From TCS55 sp964343505 (GTDB lineage: Bacteria > Fidelibacterota > Marinisomatia > Marinisomatales > TCS55): a stretch of 22,015 bases of DNA. The notes under the pieces were generated by a model. That model made no database searches and had not been told where the DNA came from. It worked only from the letters and a program-made list of their open reading frames with translations. Location: contig CAYFJU010000054.1 of NCBI GenBank assembly GCA_964343505.1, positions 1 through 22,015 of the forward strand, read 5' to 3'. Position 1 is the first letter of the stretch; each line of letters opens with the position of its first letter. Shown here piece after piece: positions 9,008-16,782 of this stretch. A program made the translations under genes and the position numbers.

Positions 9008-10276
9008 TTAGTTGGTCAGGAAAATGCGTGTGGAATCCAAACTCCCATCATTCTCGGCAGGGATTAACCCAAGAATCTGGCACATCATTTCATACAGGTG
9101 AATATTGGTTATGCCCGGCCCGGCAAACCCAGATTTGAAAGCGGGGCCATGACCGACAAAAATACCGCGCATGGATGGAGGAGCTGGATCGTATCCGTGG
9201 GCGCCACCGGTGTAGGGATGGTCCTCATCGGCTGCGTCGAAACGAGCATGGGTTGAAATCGCCCAATGGTTATGGGCCACAGCGGTGATCGGCTGAATTC
9301 GGCGGTGGTTGCGGTAGTGGAACCGTTCCGGTGCTTCGCCCTTTTTATAAACGCTCATTCTGGGGTGTGCGTTTTTGAGTTTTGTATAAATTGAATCTAC
9401 ATGCACAGAGGGCAGAATAGACGCGACCGGTGTCCAATCCACCATGGTAACCTCACCCATATTGATATAGTCATCAATAAAAATTACAGAGTCTGAATAA
9501 GTGGCCGTCATACCATGGTCAGACACCAAAAGTATGTTGACAGAATCAAATATGCCCCGGGATTTCAAGCCATTGATCAGTAGTCCTATGGACCGGTCCA
9601 TTTCCTGAATAGCAGCAAGGATTTCTTCAGAATCAGGACCGTAACGATGACCATATGAATCTGTATGGCTGAAATAAAGCGATAAGAATTGGGGCCGTGT
9701 ATCGTTGGGATAATCGAGCCATTTTAAAATTTGATCCACACGATTTTTATGGGTGACCGACCCGTCATAGACAAAATATTCCGTGGGCCGTACCCCCATG
9801 ATTTCTGCTTCCGATGCAGGCCAGAACATGGTCATGGCTTTTTGCCCCTGCTTTTCCGCCGTGACCCAAATGGGCTCTGCTTCGTACCATTTTCCATCAC
9901 GGACTGGTGCACTGCCTTCTCCAATATAAAAGCGTTCATCAAAAACAGGATCGTACATGCGGTTGGCAATGATGCCGTGATTTTCAGGGTACCGCCCCGT
10001 CACGATGGTGATGTGGTTTGGAAAAGTCTTGCTTGGGAAAGAGGGGATCAACGCTTTTGCTTTGACGCCGCCGGAAATAAGCATATCAAAATTTGGGGTA
10101 TCTGTCTTGTCGAAATAATCCCAGCGGAACCCATCCATGGATATCAAAATCAGGGGGGGTGCTGAGCTTGCAGATTTTTCTTCAGGAGGGCAGGCTGTAG
10201 TAGTCAGGGAAAAACCGAGCGTGATTAAAACAAAAAGCCGCTTCCCTTGTATCGGGGATTTAAATTCTTTTTTCAT
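9008..10276 (-). CDS. Lipoprotein type I phosphodiesterase/nucleotide pyrophosphatase (ENPP-like)
   Basis: 422 aa. The N-terminus has a hydrophobic run ending in LTTTAC, giving a lipobox with Cys29. The alkaline-phosphatase-superfamily metal and nucleophile set is visible: Asp48 (SMDGF), Thr84 nucleophile (FPSKTFPNH), Asp206 and His210 (SHTDSYGH), Asp253-His254 (VSDHGM) and His360 (GGAHGYDP). This matches nucleotide pyrophosphatase/phosphodiesterases, which split phosphodiesters such as nucleotides, dinucleotides or phospholipid head groups. It should act in the periplasm or on an envelope surface. It is the first gene of the minus-strand run, 68 nt before the symporter gene, so released nucleosides or head groups could be what the symporters import (inference). 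Confidence 0.92.
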   Translation of the reverse strand: MKKEFKSPIQGKRLFVLITLGFSLTTTACPPEEKSASSAPPLILISMDGFRWDYFDKTDTPNFDMLISGGVKAKALIPSFPSKTFPNHITIVTGRYPENHGIIANRMYDPVFDERFYIGEGSAPVRDGKWYEAEPIWVTAEKQGQKAMTMFWPASEAEIMGVRPTEYFVYDGSVTHKNRVDQILKWLDYPNDTRPQFLSLYFSHTDSYGHRYGPDSEEILAAIQEMDRSIGLLINGLKSRGIFDSVNILLVSDHGMTATYSDSVIFIDDYINMGEVTMVDWTPVASILPSVHVDSIYTKLKNAHPRMSVYKKGEAPERFHYRNHRRIQPITAVAHNHWAISTHARFDAADEDHPYTGGAHGYDPAPPSMRGIFVGHGPAFKSGFAGPGITNIHLYEMMCQILGLIPAENDGSLDSTRIFLTN

Positions 10277-10303
10277 AAACGGCGGTTAATTTAGGAAATA
10301 GCA

Positions 10304-10960
10304 ATGGGATTCAAAAAACTAGACTTTAAAGAATTTTCCGAAGCAGAAATGCGGTCTCGGTCTGAAACATTCTTGGATGAAATTGCTAAACGCCGGTCTG
10401 TGCGGGAATTCTCCAATCGGCCGGTGCCAATCGGTATAATAGAAAATTGTATCAAAACGGCTGCCTCTGCACCTTCGGGGGCCAATAAGCAACCCTGGCA
10501 GTTTGTGGTTGTGCAAGACCCAACTGTTAAACGCAAGATACGGAAAGCGGCGGAGGCAGAAGAAAAACAATTTTATGGTCATCGCGCCACCAAAGAATGG
10601 CTGGAAGACTTAAACCAATTCGGTACGGACTGGCATAAACCGTTTCTAGAAATTGCGCCCTATTTAATTGTGGTGTTCCGCCAGATTTATGACGTTGAGG
10701 ATGACCGCAGTCAACGGAAGAATTATTATGTAAATGAATCGGTGGGGATCGCTTCCGGGTTTTTGTTGGCCGCCCTCCATAACGCCGGATTGGCAACCTT
10801 AACTCATACACCGAGTCCCATGAATTTTTTGGGGGAGATTTTAAATCGGCCATCCAATGAAAAAGCGTTTTTACTGATTCCGGTTGGTTACCCCGCCGAT
10901 GATGCAGAAGTGCCGGAAATCACCAAAAAACCATTCGAAGAGATATCAAAGAAAGTATAA
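10304..10960 (+). CDS. Nitroreductase-fold flavoprotein, iodotyrosine-deiodinase-like
   Basis: 218 aa. The FMN-binding start RRSVREFSNRPVP (30-42), APSGANKQPW (56-65), ESVGIASGFLLAALHNAGL and LLIPVGYPADDAEVP follow the iodotyrosine deiodinase (IYD) subgroup more closely than NfsA/NfsB types. The three lid residues that grip the halotyrosine zwitterion in mammalian IYD (Glu, then Tyr at +4, then Lys at +21) are present with identical spacing as E87, Y91 and K112. The soluble form lacks the membrane anchor of vertebrate IYD. I infer a reductive dehalogenase for halotyrosines; another small aromatic substrate remains possible. AGGAA lies 8 nt before the ATG. It heads the plus-strand run and ends 3 nt before the next gene. 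Confidence 0.9.
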   Translation: MGFKKLDFKEFSEAEMRSRSETFLDEIAKRRSVREFSNRPVPIGIIENCIKTAASAPSGANKQPWQFVVVQDPTVKRKIRKAAEAEEKQFYGHRATKEWLEDLNQFGTDWHKPFLEIAPYLIVVFRQIYDVEDDRSQRKNYYVNESVGIASGFLLAALHNAGLATLTHTPSPMNFLGEILNRPSNEKAFLLIPVGYPADDAEVPEITKKPFEEISKKV

Positions 10961-10963
10961 AAT

Positions 10964-11923
10964 ATGCGAATATTTTTAGTGCTGGGCTTGATCTTGGTAG
11001 TTCACCGGGTTTCAGGCCAAGCGTCAGCCTTTAATGTATACGATCAAGATATAAGCGGCTCTCAATTTAAAATCCATATGGTTCCTATCAAGGGAGGCAC
11101 ATTCCAGATGGGGAGCCCCAAACGGGAAAAGGACCGTAAAAAAGATGAAGGCCCGGTTCATGATGTGACCGTAGATGATTTCTGGATGGCCGAGGTTGAA
11201 ATCAGCTGGGATATTTATGAACTTTTTTTGAACCGAAAGATTGACCATGCCGCCACAACAAAGGGAAATATAGATTTGGATATTGATGGCGTCTCCGGCG
11301 CCACACCGCCTTATGTAAACTATAATAAGAATGGCCTCCCCATGATTAACGTCACCCAGTATGCAGCCTCCCAATTTTGTAAATGGCTCACCGCCAAAAC
11401 GGGGCACTATTATCGCCTGCCCACTGAGGCGGAATGGGAATACGCCTGTCGGGGAGGCACGGCCACCGCCTATTCCTTTGGGGCAAAGACTCGGCAGATT
11501 AATCAATATGCATGGTATGAAGGCAACAGTAACGGCAAACTGCATAAAGGCGGATTAAAGAAACCAAACCAATACGGTTTATACGATATGCATGGGAATG
11601 CGGCGGAATGGGTGTTGGACAGTTATGATTCTGAGGCCTATATTGCATGGGAGGAGGGGGTAAAAAATCCAATTAAAAAGAATAGAGCGCTCTATCCCAG
11701 GGTAGTGCGCGGCGGATCATTTAAGGATGAGCCGGACCGGCTTCGTTCTGCCGCCAGAGGATATTCAACACGTGTCTGGAAACAGCGTGACCCCCAAATT
11801 CCGAAAAGTTTATGGTGGCATACAGACGCCACCCATATTGGATTTCGTATAGTTCGTCCGCGAAATGAGCCACCCCAGAAGGGGTTACATAAATTGTGGG
11901 TTCGGCCTAAAAAAGAATATTGA
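10964..11923 (+). CDS. Exported SUMF1/FGE-sulfatase-domain protein without catalytic cysteines
   Basis: 319 aa. A signal peptide covers about residues 1-18 (cleavage near VSGQA). About 38-305 form a formylglycine-generating-enzyme-like fold: PIKGGTFQMGS, YRLPTEAEWEYACRGG, QYGLYDMHGNAAEWVLD and RVVRGGSF are textbook motifs. True FGEs carry a pair of active-site cysteines in the segment after RGGSF; here that segment (RSAARGYSTRV) has none. It therefore probably does not make formylglycine and may be a binding or structural member, as many exported paralogues are. It lies 3 nt after the nitroreductase and 6 nt before the oxidoreductase gene. Confidence 0.9.
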   Translation: MRIFLVLGLILVVHRVSGQASAFNVYDQDISGSQFKIHMVPIKGGTFQMGSPKREKDRKKDEGPVHDVTVDDFWMAEVEISWDIYELFLNRKIDHAATTKGNIDLDIDGVSGATPPYVNYNKNGLPMINVTQYAASQFCKWLTAKTGHYYRLPTEAEWEYACRGGTATAYSFGAKTRQINQYAWYEGNSNGKLHKGGLKKPNQYGLYDMHGNAAEWVLDSYDSEAYIAWEEGVKNPIKKNRALYPRVVRGGSFKDEPDRLRSAARGYSTRVWKQRDPQIPKSLWWHTDATHIGFRIVRPRNEPPQKGLHKLWVRPKKEY

Positions 11924-11929
11924 GGTTTT

Positions 11930-13261
11930 ATGAGTAAACAAAATGACAGCATAAACAGACGCAGTTTTTTAGAACATTCTGCAAAAATCACAGCAGCAGG
12001 ATTATTAATGAGCCGCCTCCCAGCCGGTTCAAAAAAACTGGTATCCACGGCAGGTAAGATCAAGGTGGCCCTCATAGGTTGTGGTGGGCGCGGGACTGGT
12101 GCGGCCGCACAGGCACTAGAAGCAGACCCGGATGTGGGGTTGGTCGCCATGGCAGATGCCTTTGGGGACCGGGCGGAAGAATGCGCCAAAACACTCATGG
12201 AAAAATTTGAAGGTACAGACCGTATCAATGTGAACCGTGAAACCATTTTTATAGGGTTTGATGCATATAAGCAAGCGATTGATATGGCGGATGTTGTTAT
12301 TCTCACCACGCCACCGGCCTTTCGCCCCCTCCATTTTGAATATGCCATCAGCCGGGATAAACACGTATTCATGGAAAAGCCCGTGGCAACGGATGTGGCG
12401 GGTATTCGAAAAGTATTGGCCGCTGGGAAAGAAGCGCGTCGAAAAAAATTGAATGTGGTTGTCGGCCTCCAGCGCCATTATCAGCGTAATTACAAATCGG
12501 TGAAAAACAAAATCGACCGTGGGAAGATTGGGGATATTGTTTCCGGGCAAGTTTATTGGAATAGCGGAGGTGTATGGGTAAAGCCACGGCAGCCCGGCCA
12601 AACTGAATTGGAATACCAAATGCGAAACTGGTACTATTTCAACTGGCTTTGCGGTGACCATATTGTGGAACAGCATATTCACAATATTGATGTGGCTAAC
12701 TGGTTCATAGGCGCTACGCCCGTATCGGCTCAGGGCATGGGCGGCCGGGAAGTGCGTAAAGGTCCGAATCATGGTCAGATATTTGACCATCATTTTGTGG
12801 AGTTCACTTATCCCGACGGTCAGGTTGTAGCCAGCCAGTGCCGTCATCAAAAAGGATGTATGAACCGGGTGGAAGAAGTTTTTCAGGGAGCGAGAGGCAG
12901 TGTTACGGTAAATAGCGGTCATTATGGATTGATGAAGAACAAGCGCGGGAAAGTGGTCTATGAACATGATGGAGAAGGCGATATAAACCCTTACCAGCAA
13001 GAGCACAATGAATTATTCGCCGCAATTAAAGCTGGTGAACATCGCTTAGATGATACAGCACGCGGCGCAGAAGCAACCATGACGGCCATCCTTGGGCGAA
13101 TGGCTACCTATTCCGGGCAGGTAATCACCTGGGATGAAGCTATGGCTTTCGACCATAAACTGGTTCCCGAACTCCATTCTTTCAGCGACACCGCACCGGT
13201 ATTACCTGATAAAGACGGAAATTATCCTATCCCCATTCCCGGTGTTACATCATATAGGTAA
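11930..13261 (+). CDS. Tat-exported Gfo/Idh/MocA-family oxidoreductase
   Basis: 443 aa. NRRSFLEHSAK at the N-terminus (Arg10-Arg11) is a twin-arginine signal, so the protein should be exported folded with its cofactor. KVALIGCGGRGTGA (45-58) is the Rossmann NAD(P)-binding loop, EKPVATD (149-155) the family EKP motif, and GDHIVEQHIHNIDVANW (242-258) the catalytic D-H region. Relatives oxidise or epimerise sugars and cyclitols with bound NAD(P). Partnership with the following sugar-isomerase-like gene, 3 nt downstream and also Tat-tagged, suggests a shared periplasmic carbohydrate pathway. Confidence 0.92.
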   Translation: MSKQNDSINRRSFLEHSAKITAAGLLMSRLPAGSKKLVSTAGKIKVALIGCGGRGTGAAAQALEADPDVGLVAMADAFGDRAEECAKTLMEKFEGTDRINVNRETIFIGFDAYKQAIDMADVVILTTPPAFRPLHFEYAISRDKHVFMEKPVATDVAGIRKVLAAGKEARRKKLNVVVGLQRHYQRNYKSVKNKIDRGKIGDIVSGQVYWNSGGVWVKPRQPGQTELEYQMRNWYYFNWLCGDHIVEQHIHNIDVANWFIGATPVSAQGMGGREVRKGPNHGQIFDHHFVEFTYPDGQVVASQCRHQKGCMNRVEEVFQGARGSVTVNSGHYGLMKNKRGKVVYEHDGEGDINPYQQEHNELFAAIKAGEHRLDDTARGAEATMTAILGRMATYSGQVITWDEAMAFDHKLVPELHSFSDTAPVLPDKDGNYPIPIPGVTSYR

Positions 13262-13264
13262 AAC

Positions 13265-14188
13265 ATGAAAAGACGATCATTTATTAAAAAAGGCGCGGCC
13301 CTCGCCTCAGCCCCATTCATTACCAGCGGCTTAATCGCTAAATCCCTGGCTGAAAAATCCCTTTCAGACAAGCCCTTTAATCTGAACTATGCGCCCCATT
13401 TCGGCATGTTTAAACACAACGCCGGTGATGATCCAGTTGACCAATTACAATTCATGTATGATCATGGATTCCGTTCATTGGAAGATAACGGCATGAAAGG
13501 CCGGCCGGTGGATATGCAGAAAAAGATTGCCAAAAAAATGGAACGGTTGGGCATGACCATGGGTGTCTTCGTGGCCCATCAAATCTATTGGCGCAAACCC
13601 AACCTCACCAGCGGTGATAAGACGCTTCATGATGAATTTGTCCAGAATGTGAAGGACTCCTTGGAAGTAGCAAAGCGTGTGAATGCCACGTGGATGACAG
13701 TGGTTCCTGGCCATGTGGATTTAAAAAAAGAAATGGCCTATCAGACTGCAAATGTTGTTGAAGCCCTGCGTCGGGCCAGTGAAGTCTTGGAGCCTCATGG
13801 ACTCATTATGGTGTTAGAGCCATTAAACTGGTGGGCCAACCATGCGGGACAATTCTTAACAGAGATCCCCCAGGCTTACGCGATATGCCGGGCGGTGGAC
13901 AGCCCATCATGCAAGATTTTATTCGATATTTATCATCAGCAGATCACGGAAGGCAACCTGATTCCTAATATAGATAAAGCCTGGAATGAGATTGCCTATT
14001 TCCAGATCGGCGATAACCCGGGGCGGAAAGAGCCCACCACCGGTGAGATCAATTATTTGAATGTGTTCAAGCATATCCACGGCAAGGGGTTCAAAGGCAT
14101 TTTGGGTATGGAGCATGGGAATTCAAAACCGGGGAAAGCCGGTGAGTTGGCCGTGATTGAGGCATATAGGCAATCGGATAACTTTTAG
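13265..14188 (+). CDS. Tat-exported hydroxypyruvate-isomerase-like TIM-barrel protein
   Basis: 307 aa. MKRRSFIKKGAALASAP is a twin-arginine signal. The mature part is an AP-endonuclease-2/xylose-isomerase-like barrel with the hydroxypyruvate isomerase pattern. Probable metal and catalytic residues are Glu185 (VLEPLNWW), Asp221 and His224 (LFDIYHQQ), Gln247 (FQIGDNPGR) and Glu283 (GMEHG). Classical Hyi is cytoplasmic and about 260 aa; the extra length here is the signal region. It probably isomerises or epimerises a sugar-like keto compound made by the upstream oxidoreductase; the substrate is unknown. Confidence 0.9.
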   Translation: MKRRSFIKKGAALASAPFITSGLIAKSLAEKSLSDKPFNLNYAPHFGMFKHNAGDDPVDQLQFMYDHGFRSLEDNGMKGRPVDMQKKIAKKMERLGMTMGVFVAHQIYWRKPNLTSGDKTLHDEFVQNVKDSLEVAKRVNATWMTVVPGHVDLKKEMAYQTANVVEALRRASEVLEPHGLIMVLEPLNWWANHAGQFLTEIPQAYAICRAVDSPSCKILFDIYHQQITEGNLIPNIDKAWNEIAYFQIGDNPGRKEPTTGEINYLNVFKHIHGKGFKGILGMEHGNSKPGKAGELAVIEAYRQSDNF

Positions 14189-14202
14189 TTGAATAATTTC
14201 TT

Positions 14203-14210
14203 GAGGAGGA
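14203..14210 (+). promoter_or_regulatory. Strong Shine-Dalgarno for the carboxypeptidase gene
   Basis: GAGGAGGA ends four bases before the ATG at 14215, in the 26-nt gap after the isomerase gene. It supports that start and independent, efficient initiation. Confidence 0.75.
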
Positions 14211-14214
14211 AAAT

Positions 14215-15699
14215 ATGCAATACAAATCGATAACGATGGTGTTGTTAGCCGGAATATTGACGGCCCAGAGCCGATCATTACCGGCCGATACAACTGTGGT
14301 CACAACGCATAAAACCACGATCAAAGGCCAGCGTGTTGAATACCAAGCCACAACCGGCACACAGCCCGTATGGAACGCAGAAGGAAAACCCATCGCTTAT
14401 GTCCATTACACCTATTATGAACGATCCGATGTGAAGAACCGCGCCGCGCGGCCAATTATGATTTCATTCAACGGCGGTCCCGGTTCAGGGTCGGTGTGGA
14501 TGCATATGGCCTATACCGGACCAAAAATCCTGAAAGTGGATGATGAAGGATTCCCCATTCAGCCCTATGGCGTGAAAAGTAACCCCCACTCTATCTTGGA
14601 TGTGGCGGATATTGTTTATGTAAATCCTGTGAACACGGGCTATTCTCGCATCGTAGATAAAGACGCCAAAAAGGAAACCTTCTTTGGCGTGAATGCGGAT
14701 ATCAAATATTTGGCGGAGTGGATCAATACATTCATTCAAAGGGTAAACCGGTGGGAATCCCCAAAATATCTCATCGGCGAAAGTTATGGAACCACCCGTG
14801 TGTCCGGCCTGGCCTACGCCCTCCAGGGCCGCCAGTGGATGTACCTCAATGGCGTGATATTGGTTTCGCCAACCGAACTAGGAATTGACTCCGGCAGTGG
14901 CAGACGTGCCGGGCCGGTGGGCGCGGCGTTGCGTGTTCCTTATTTTACAGCCGCCGCCTGGTACCACAACAAGCTGCCGGCAGACCTCCAACGGAAGGAC
15001 CTCTTGGACGTATTGGCCGAATCAGAGGATTATGCCGTAAATGAACTCATGGCCGTTATTGCCAAAGGCGGATTCGTAGATGAATCAGAGCGAATTGCAG
15101 CCGCAGCCAAAATGGCGCGTTATTCCGGGATATCCAAGGAGGCCATTCTTTCTTATAACCTGGATGTGCCCTCTTCCTTTTTCTGGAAAGAACTCCTGCG
15201 GGTGGAAGGCTTCACCGTGGGTCGCCTGGATTCCCGCTATAAGGGCATTGACAAAACAAAGGGGGGCGAACGGCCGGACTTCAACTCAGAACTGACTTCC
15301 TGGTTGCATTCGTTTACGCCGGCGATCAATTACTATTACAAGAATGTGCTGAATTTCAACACAGATGTGAAATACAATATGTTTGGCCCTGTGCGTCCCT
15401 GGGACAGTTCCAACAACCGGACAGGCGAAAACCTGCGCCAGGCCATGGCACAGAACCCCTTCCTCTATACCATGATCCAGTCCGGTTACTACGACGGCGC
15501 CACCAAATATTTTGATGCAAAATATACCCTGTGGCGCTTAGACCCCAGCGGCCGCATGAAAGAGCGCCTGAGCTTCAAGGGCTACCGCAGCGGTCACATG
15601 ATGTACCTGCGCAAAGAGGACCTGAAACAGGCCAATCAGGATATTCGGGATTTCATTAAAACTTCAACGCCGAAAGAAGGGGAACCGGCGAAGTATTAG
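14215..15699 (+). CDS. Exported serine carboxypeptidase, peptidase family S10
   Basis: 494 aa with a signal peptide (about 1-18, MVLLAGILTAQS). Family S10 motifs: FNGGPGSGSVWMHM (85-98) builds the oxyanion hole, GESYG (188-192) holds nucleophile Ser190, Asp427 (SGYYDGAT) is the acid and His461 (YRSGHMMYL) the base. It removes C-terminal residues from peptides, most likely in the periplasm. It closes the plus-strand run and converges with the LON-domain gene, whose stop is 15 nt away. I saw no clear hairpin terminator in that gap. Confidence 0.93.
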   Translation: MQYKSITMVLLAGILTAQSRSLPADTTVVTTHKTTIKGQRVEYQATTGTQPVWNAEGKPIAYVHYTYYERSDVKNRAARPIMISFNGGPGSGSVWMHMAYTGPKILKVDDEGFPIQPYGVKSNPHSILDVADIVYVNPVNTGYSRIVDKDAKKETFFGVNADIKYLAEWINTFIQRVNRWESPKYLIGESYGTTRVSGLAYALQGRQWMYLNGVILVSPTELGIDSGSGRRAGPVGAALRVPYFTAAAWYHNKLPADLQRKDLLDVLAESEDYAVNELMAVIAKGGFVDESERIAAAAKMARYSGISKEAILSYNLDVPSSFFWKELLRVEGFTVGRLDSRYKGIDKTKGGERPDFNSELTSWLHSFTPAINYYYKNVLNFNTDVKYNMFGPVRPWDSSNNRTGENLRQAMAQNPFLYTMIQSGYYDGATKYFDAKYTLWRLDPSGRMKERLSFKGYRSGHMMYLRKEDLKQANQDIRDFIKTSTPKEGEPAKY

Positions 15700-15714
15700 C
15701 GTCATAAGTTCAGC

Positions 15715-16299
15715 TTAAGCTTCAAAAAGTTTGGTGTTAGTCAGTCGGCTATCTGCATCCAACATTTGATCGAATACATCTATAATGATTTTTAAGCGGA
15801 TTTTTTCTGACTGGGTTGAAATTAGCATCAGTTCCAAGTTGTCCGGTAGTTGGATGTATTCGATCAACTCGAAAGAAAGGTGTTTTTTCAGATGCCTTTC
15901 AATATCCTCTGAGACACCATTGAGCACGAGGAGGCGCAAATATTTCTCGCGGACATCCTCAATTTCTTTTCTTGTGGCATCGTGAATATCTTCAAGAAAT
16001 TCTACCCTGCCTACCATCAAATTCCCATGGAATGTTTTGGATTTTATACTAAAAATTGTCTCGCCTTGAGTCATGATATCGAGTTCTCCACCTGGATAGC
16101 GGCTTAAGACTTCGGTTACTCGCAGTGTACAACCGAACTTTGCGAGGGACTTTTTGCTTCGAAAAACCAAACCAAACGGTTGATCAGCTTTGATACATGT
16201 ATTGATAAGTCTTTTGTACCGTTCTTCAAATATGTGCAGGGGGACTTTTTTCAACGGATAGGCAACGATCTGTAATGGGAAAAGTTCAAGCGTATTCAT
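15715..16299 (-). CDS. LON substrate-binding-domain protein
   Basis: 194 aa. The start LELFPLQIVAYPLKKVPLHIFEERYK matches the N-terminal domain of Lon protease (PF02190), with RYPGGELDIMTQGETIFSI as the second family segment. There is no AAA+ or protease domain, so this is the stand-alone version, whose role is generally described only as peptide or protein recognition. About residues 105-175 form the helical part. The ATG lies 2 nt after the stop of a small upstream frame on the same strand, so the two may be coupled. No clear Shine-Dalgarno of its own is visible. Confidence 0.9.
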   Translation of the reverse strand: MNTLELFPLQIVAYPLKKVPLHIFEERYKRLINTCIKADQPFGLVFRSKKSLAKFGCTLRVTEVLSRYPGGELDIMTQGETIFSIKSKTFHGNLMVGRVEFLEDIHDATRKEIEDVREKYLRLLVLNGVSEDIERHLKKHLSFELIEYIQLPDNLELMLISTQSEKIRLKIIIDVFDQMLDADSRLTNTKLFEA

Positions 16300-16301
16300 T
16301 T

Positions 16302-16463
16302 TTAACAGATGGGGTGCTGACGGAGCAGTCGTTTGATCATTTTAATACTGCCTCCATTCCGCCGTTCGGTTTCAAATCTTGGTGATATATCCTCCAAGAT
16401 TGCCTGAAAGCGGTGGGGGAGTTTGGATTTCAATTCACTGTTTAAACAGACTGTTGAATTCAT
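16302..16463 (-). CDS. Possible 53-aa small protein upstream of the LON-domain gene
   Basis: An open frame of 53 codons starts at ATG 16461-16463 with AGGA about 5 nt upstream and ends 2 nt before the LON-domain ATG. The product is basic (many Lys and Arg, ending KRLLRQHPIC) with no membrane segment or recognised domain. It fills most of an otherwise empty gap and its spacing fits an operon leader or a small partner. I do not recognise the family, and coding status rests only on position, length and ribosome-binding site. Confidence 0.45.
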   Translation of the reverse strand: MNSTVCLNSELKSKLPHRFQAILEDISPRFETERRNGGSIKMIKRLLRQHPIC

Positions 16464-16543
16464 TTAGTCCTGATTTTAGCTGTGTGTTTATTACACAAAA
16501 TTTACGCTAAAATAAACTTGCACTTTTGAGGAATGAAAAAGAA

Positions 16544-16750
16544 ATGACCGGTGACTTCATTTACCACAACCGCCGCTGAGGGAAGAGCCGGGAGACCCTC
16601 AACTTGGTGCGTGACGACAGTATCGAACAAATATAATTGGAAACCTAAAGGATGTGCCATCGGCAGAGGATTTTCAGTCGTTGGCGCAATTGCCCGGGAA
16701 CCGGCCAGCGGAATTCGTGCGAGAAGGGTGAGTCGGCGAAATATTAAGTA
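16544..16750 (+). pseudogene. Decayed arsC-like selenoprotein gene, copy 1
   Basis: GAGGA is followed 11 nt later by ATG. The frame reads MTGDFIYHNRR, then TGA (16577-16579) at codon 12, then GKSRETLNLVRD. The intact copy at 21002 has the same structure. Near 16635 the sequence is one base shorter than the intact copy, which shifts the frame and brings stops. After that, recognisable pieces (SAEDFQSLAQ, RPAEFVREG) continue in another frame up to about 16735. The last third of the gene, with the second and third arsenate-binding arginines, is missing. The in-frame TGA is kept despite clear divergence elsewhere. Confidence 0.8.
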
Positions 16751-16782
16751 TTGAATAATAAGTTGGTGTTAAGTTCCGACTG

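Noticed and set aside
12116..13006. Long minus-strand open frame opposite the Gfo/Idh/MocA gene
   Set aside because: It is an antisense shadow of a well-recognised gene, with no domain motifs of its own.
15695..15725. Palindromic AGCTTAAGCT as a bidirectional terminator between convergent genes
   Set aside because: The stem has no loop and no T run, and the sequence overlaps the LON gene stop; not enough to call.
16370..16400. T-loop-like sequence GGTTTCAAATC suggesting a tRNA
   Set aside because: No acceptor stem, anticodon arm or D arm could be laid out around it, and it lies within the 53-codon frame.
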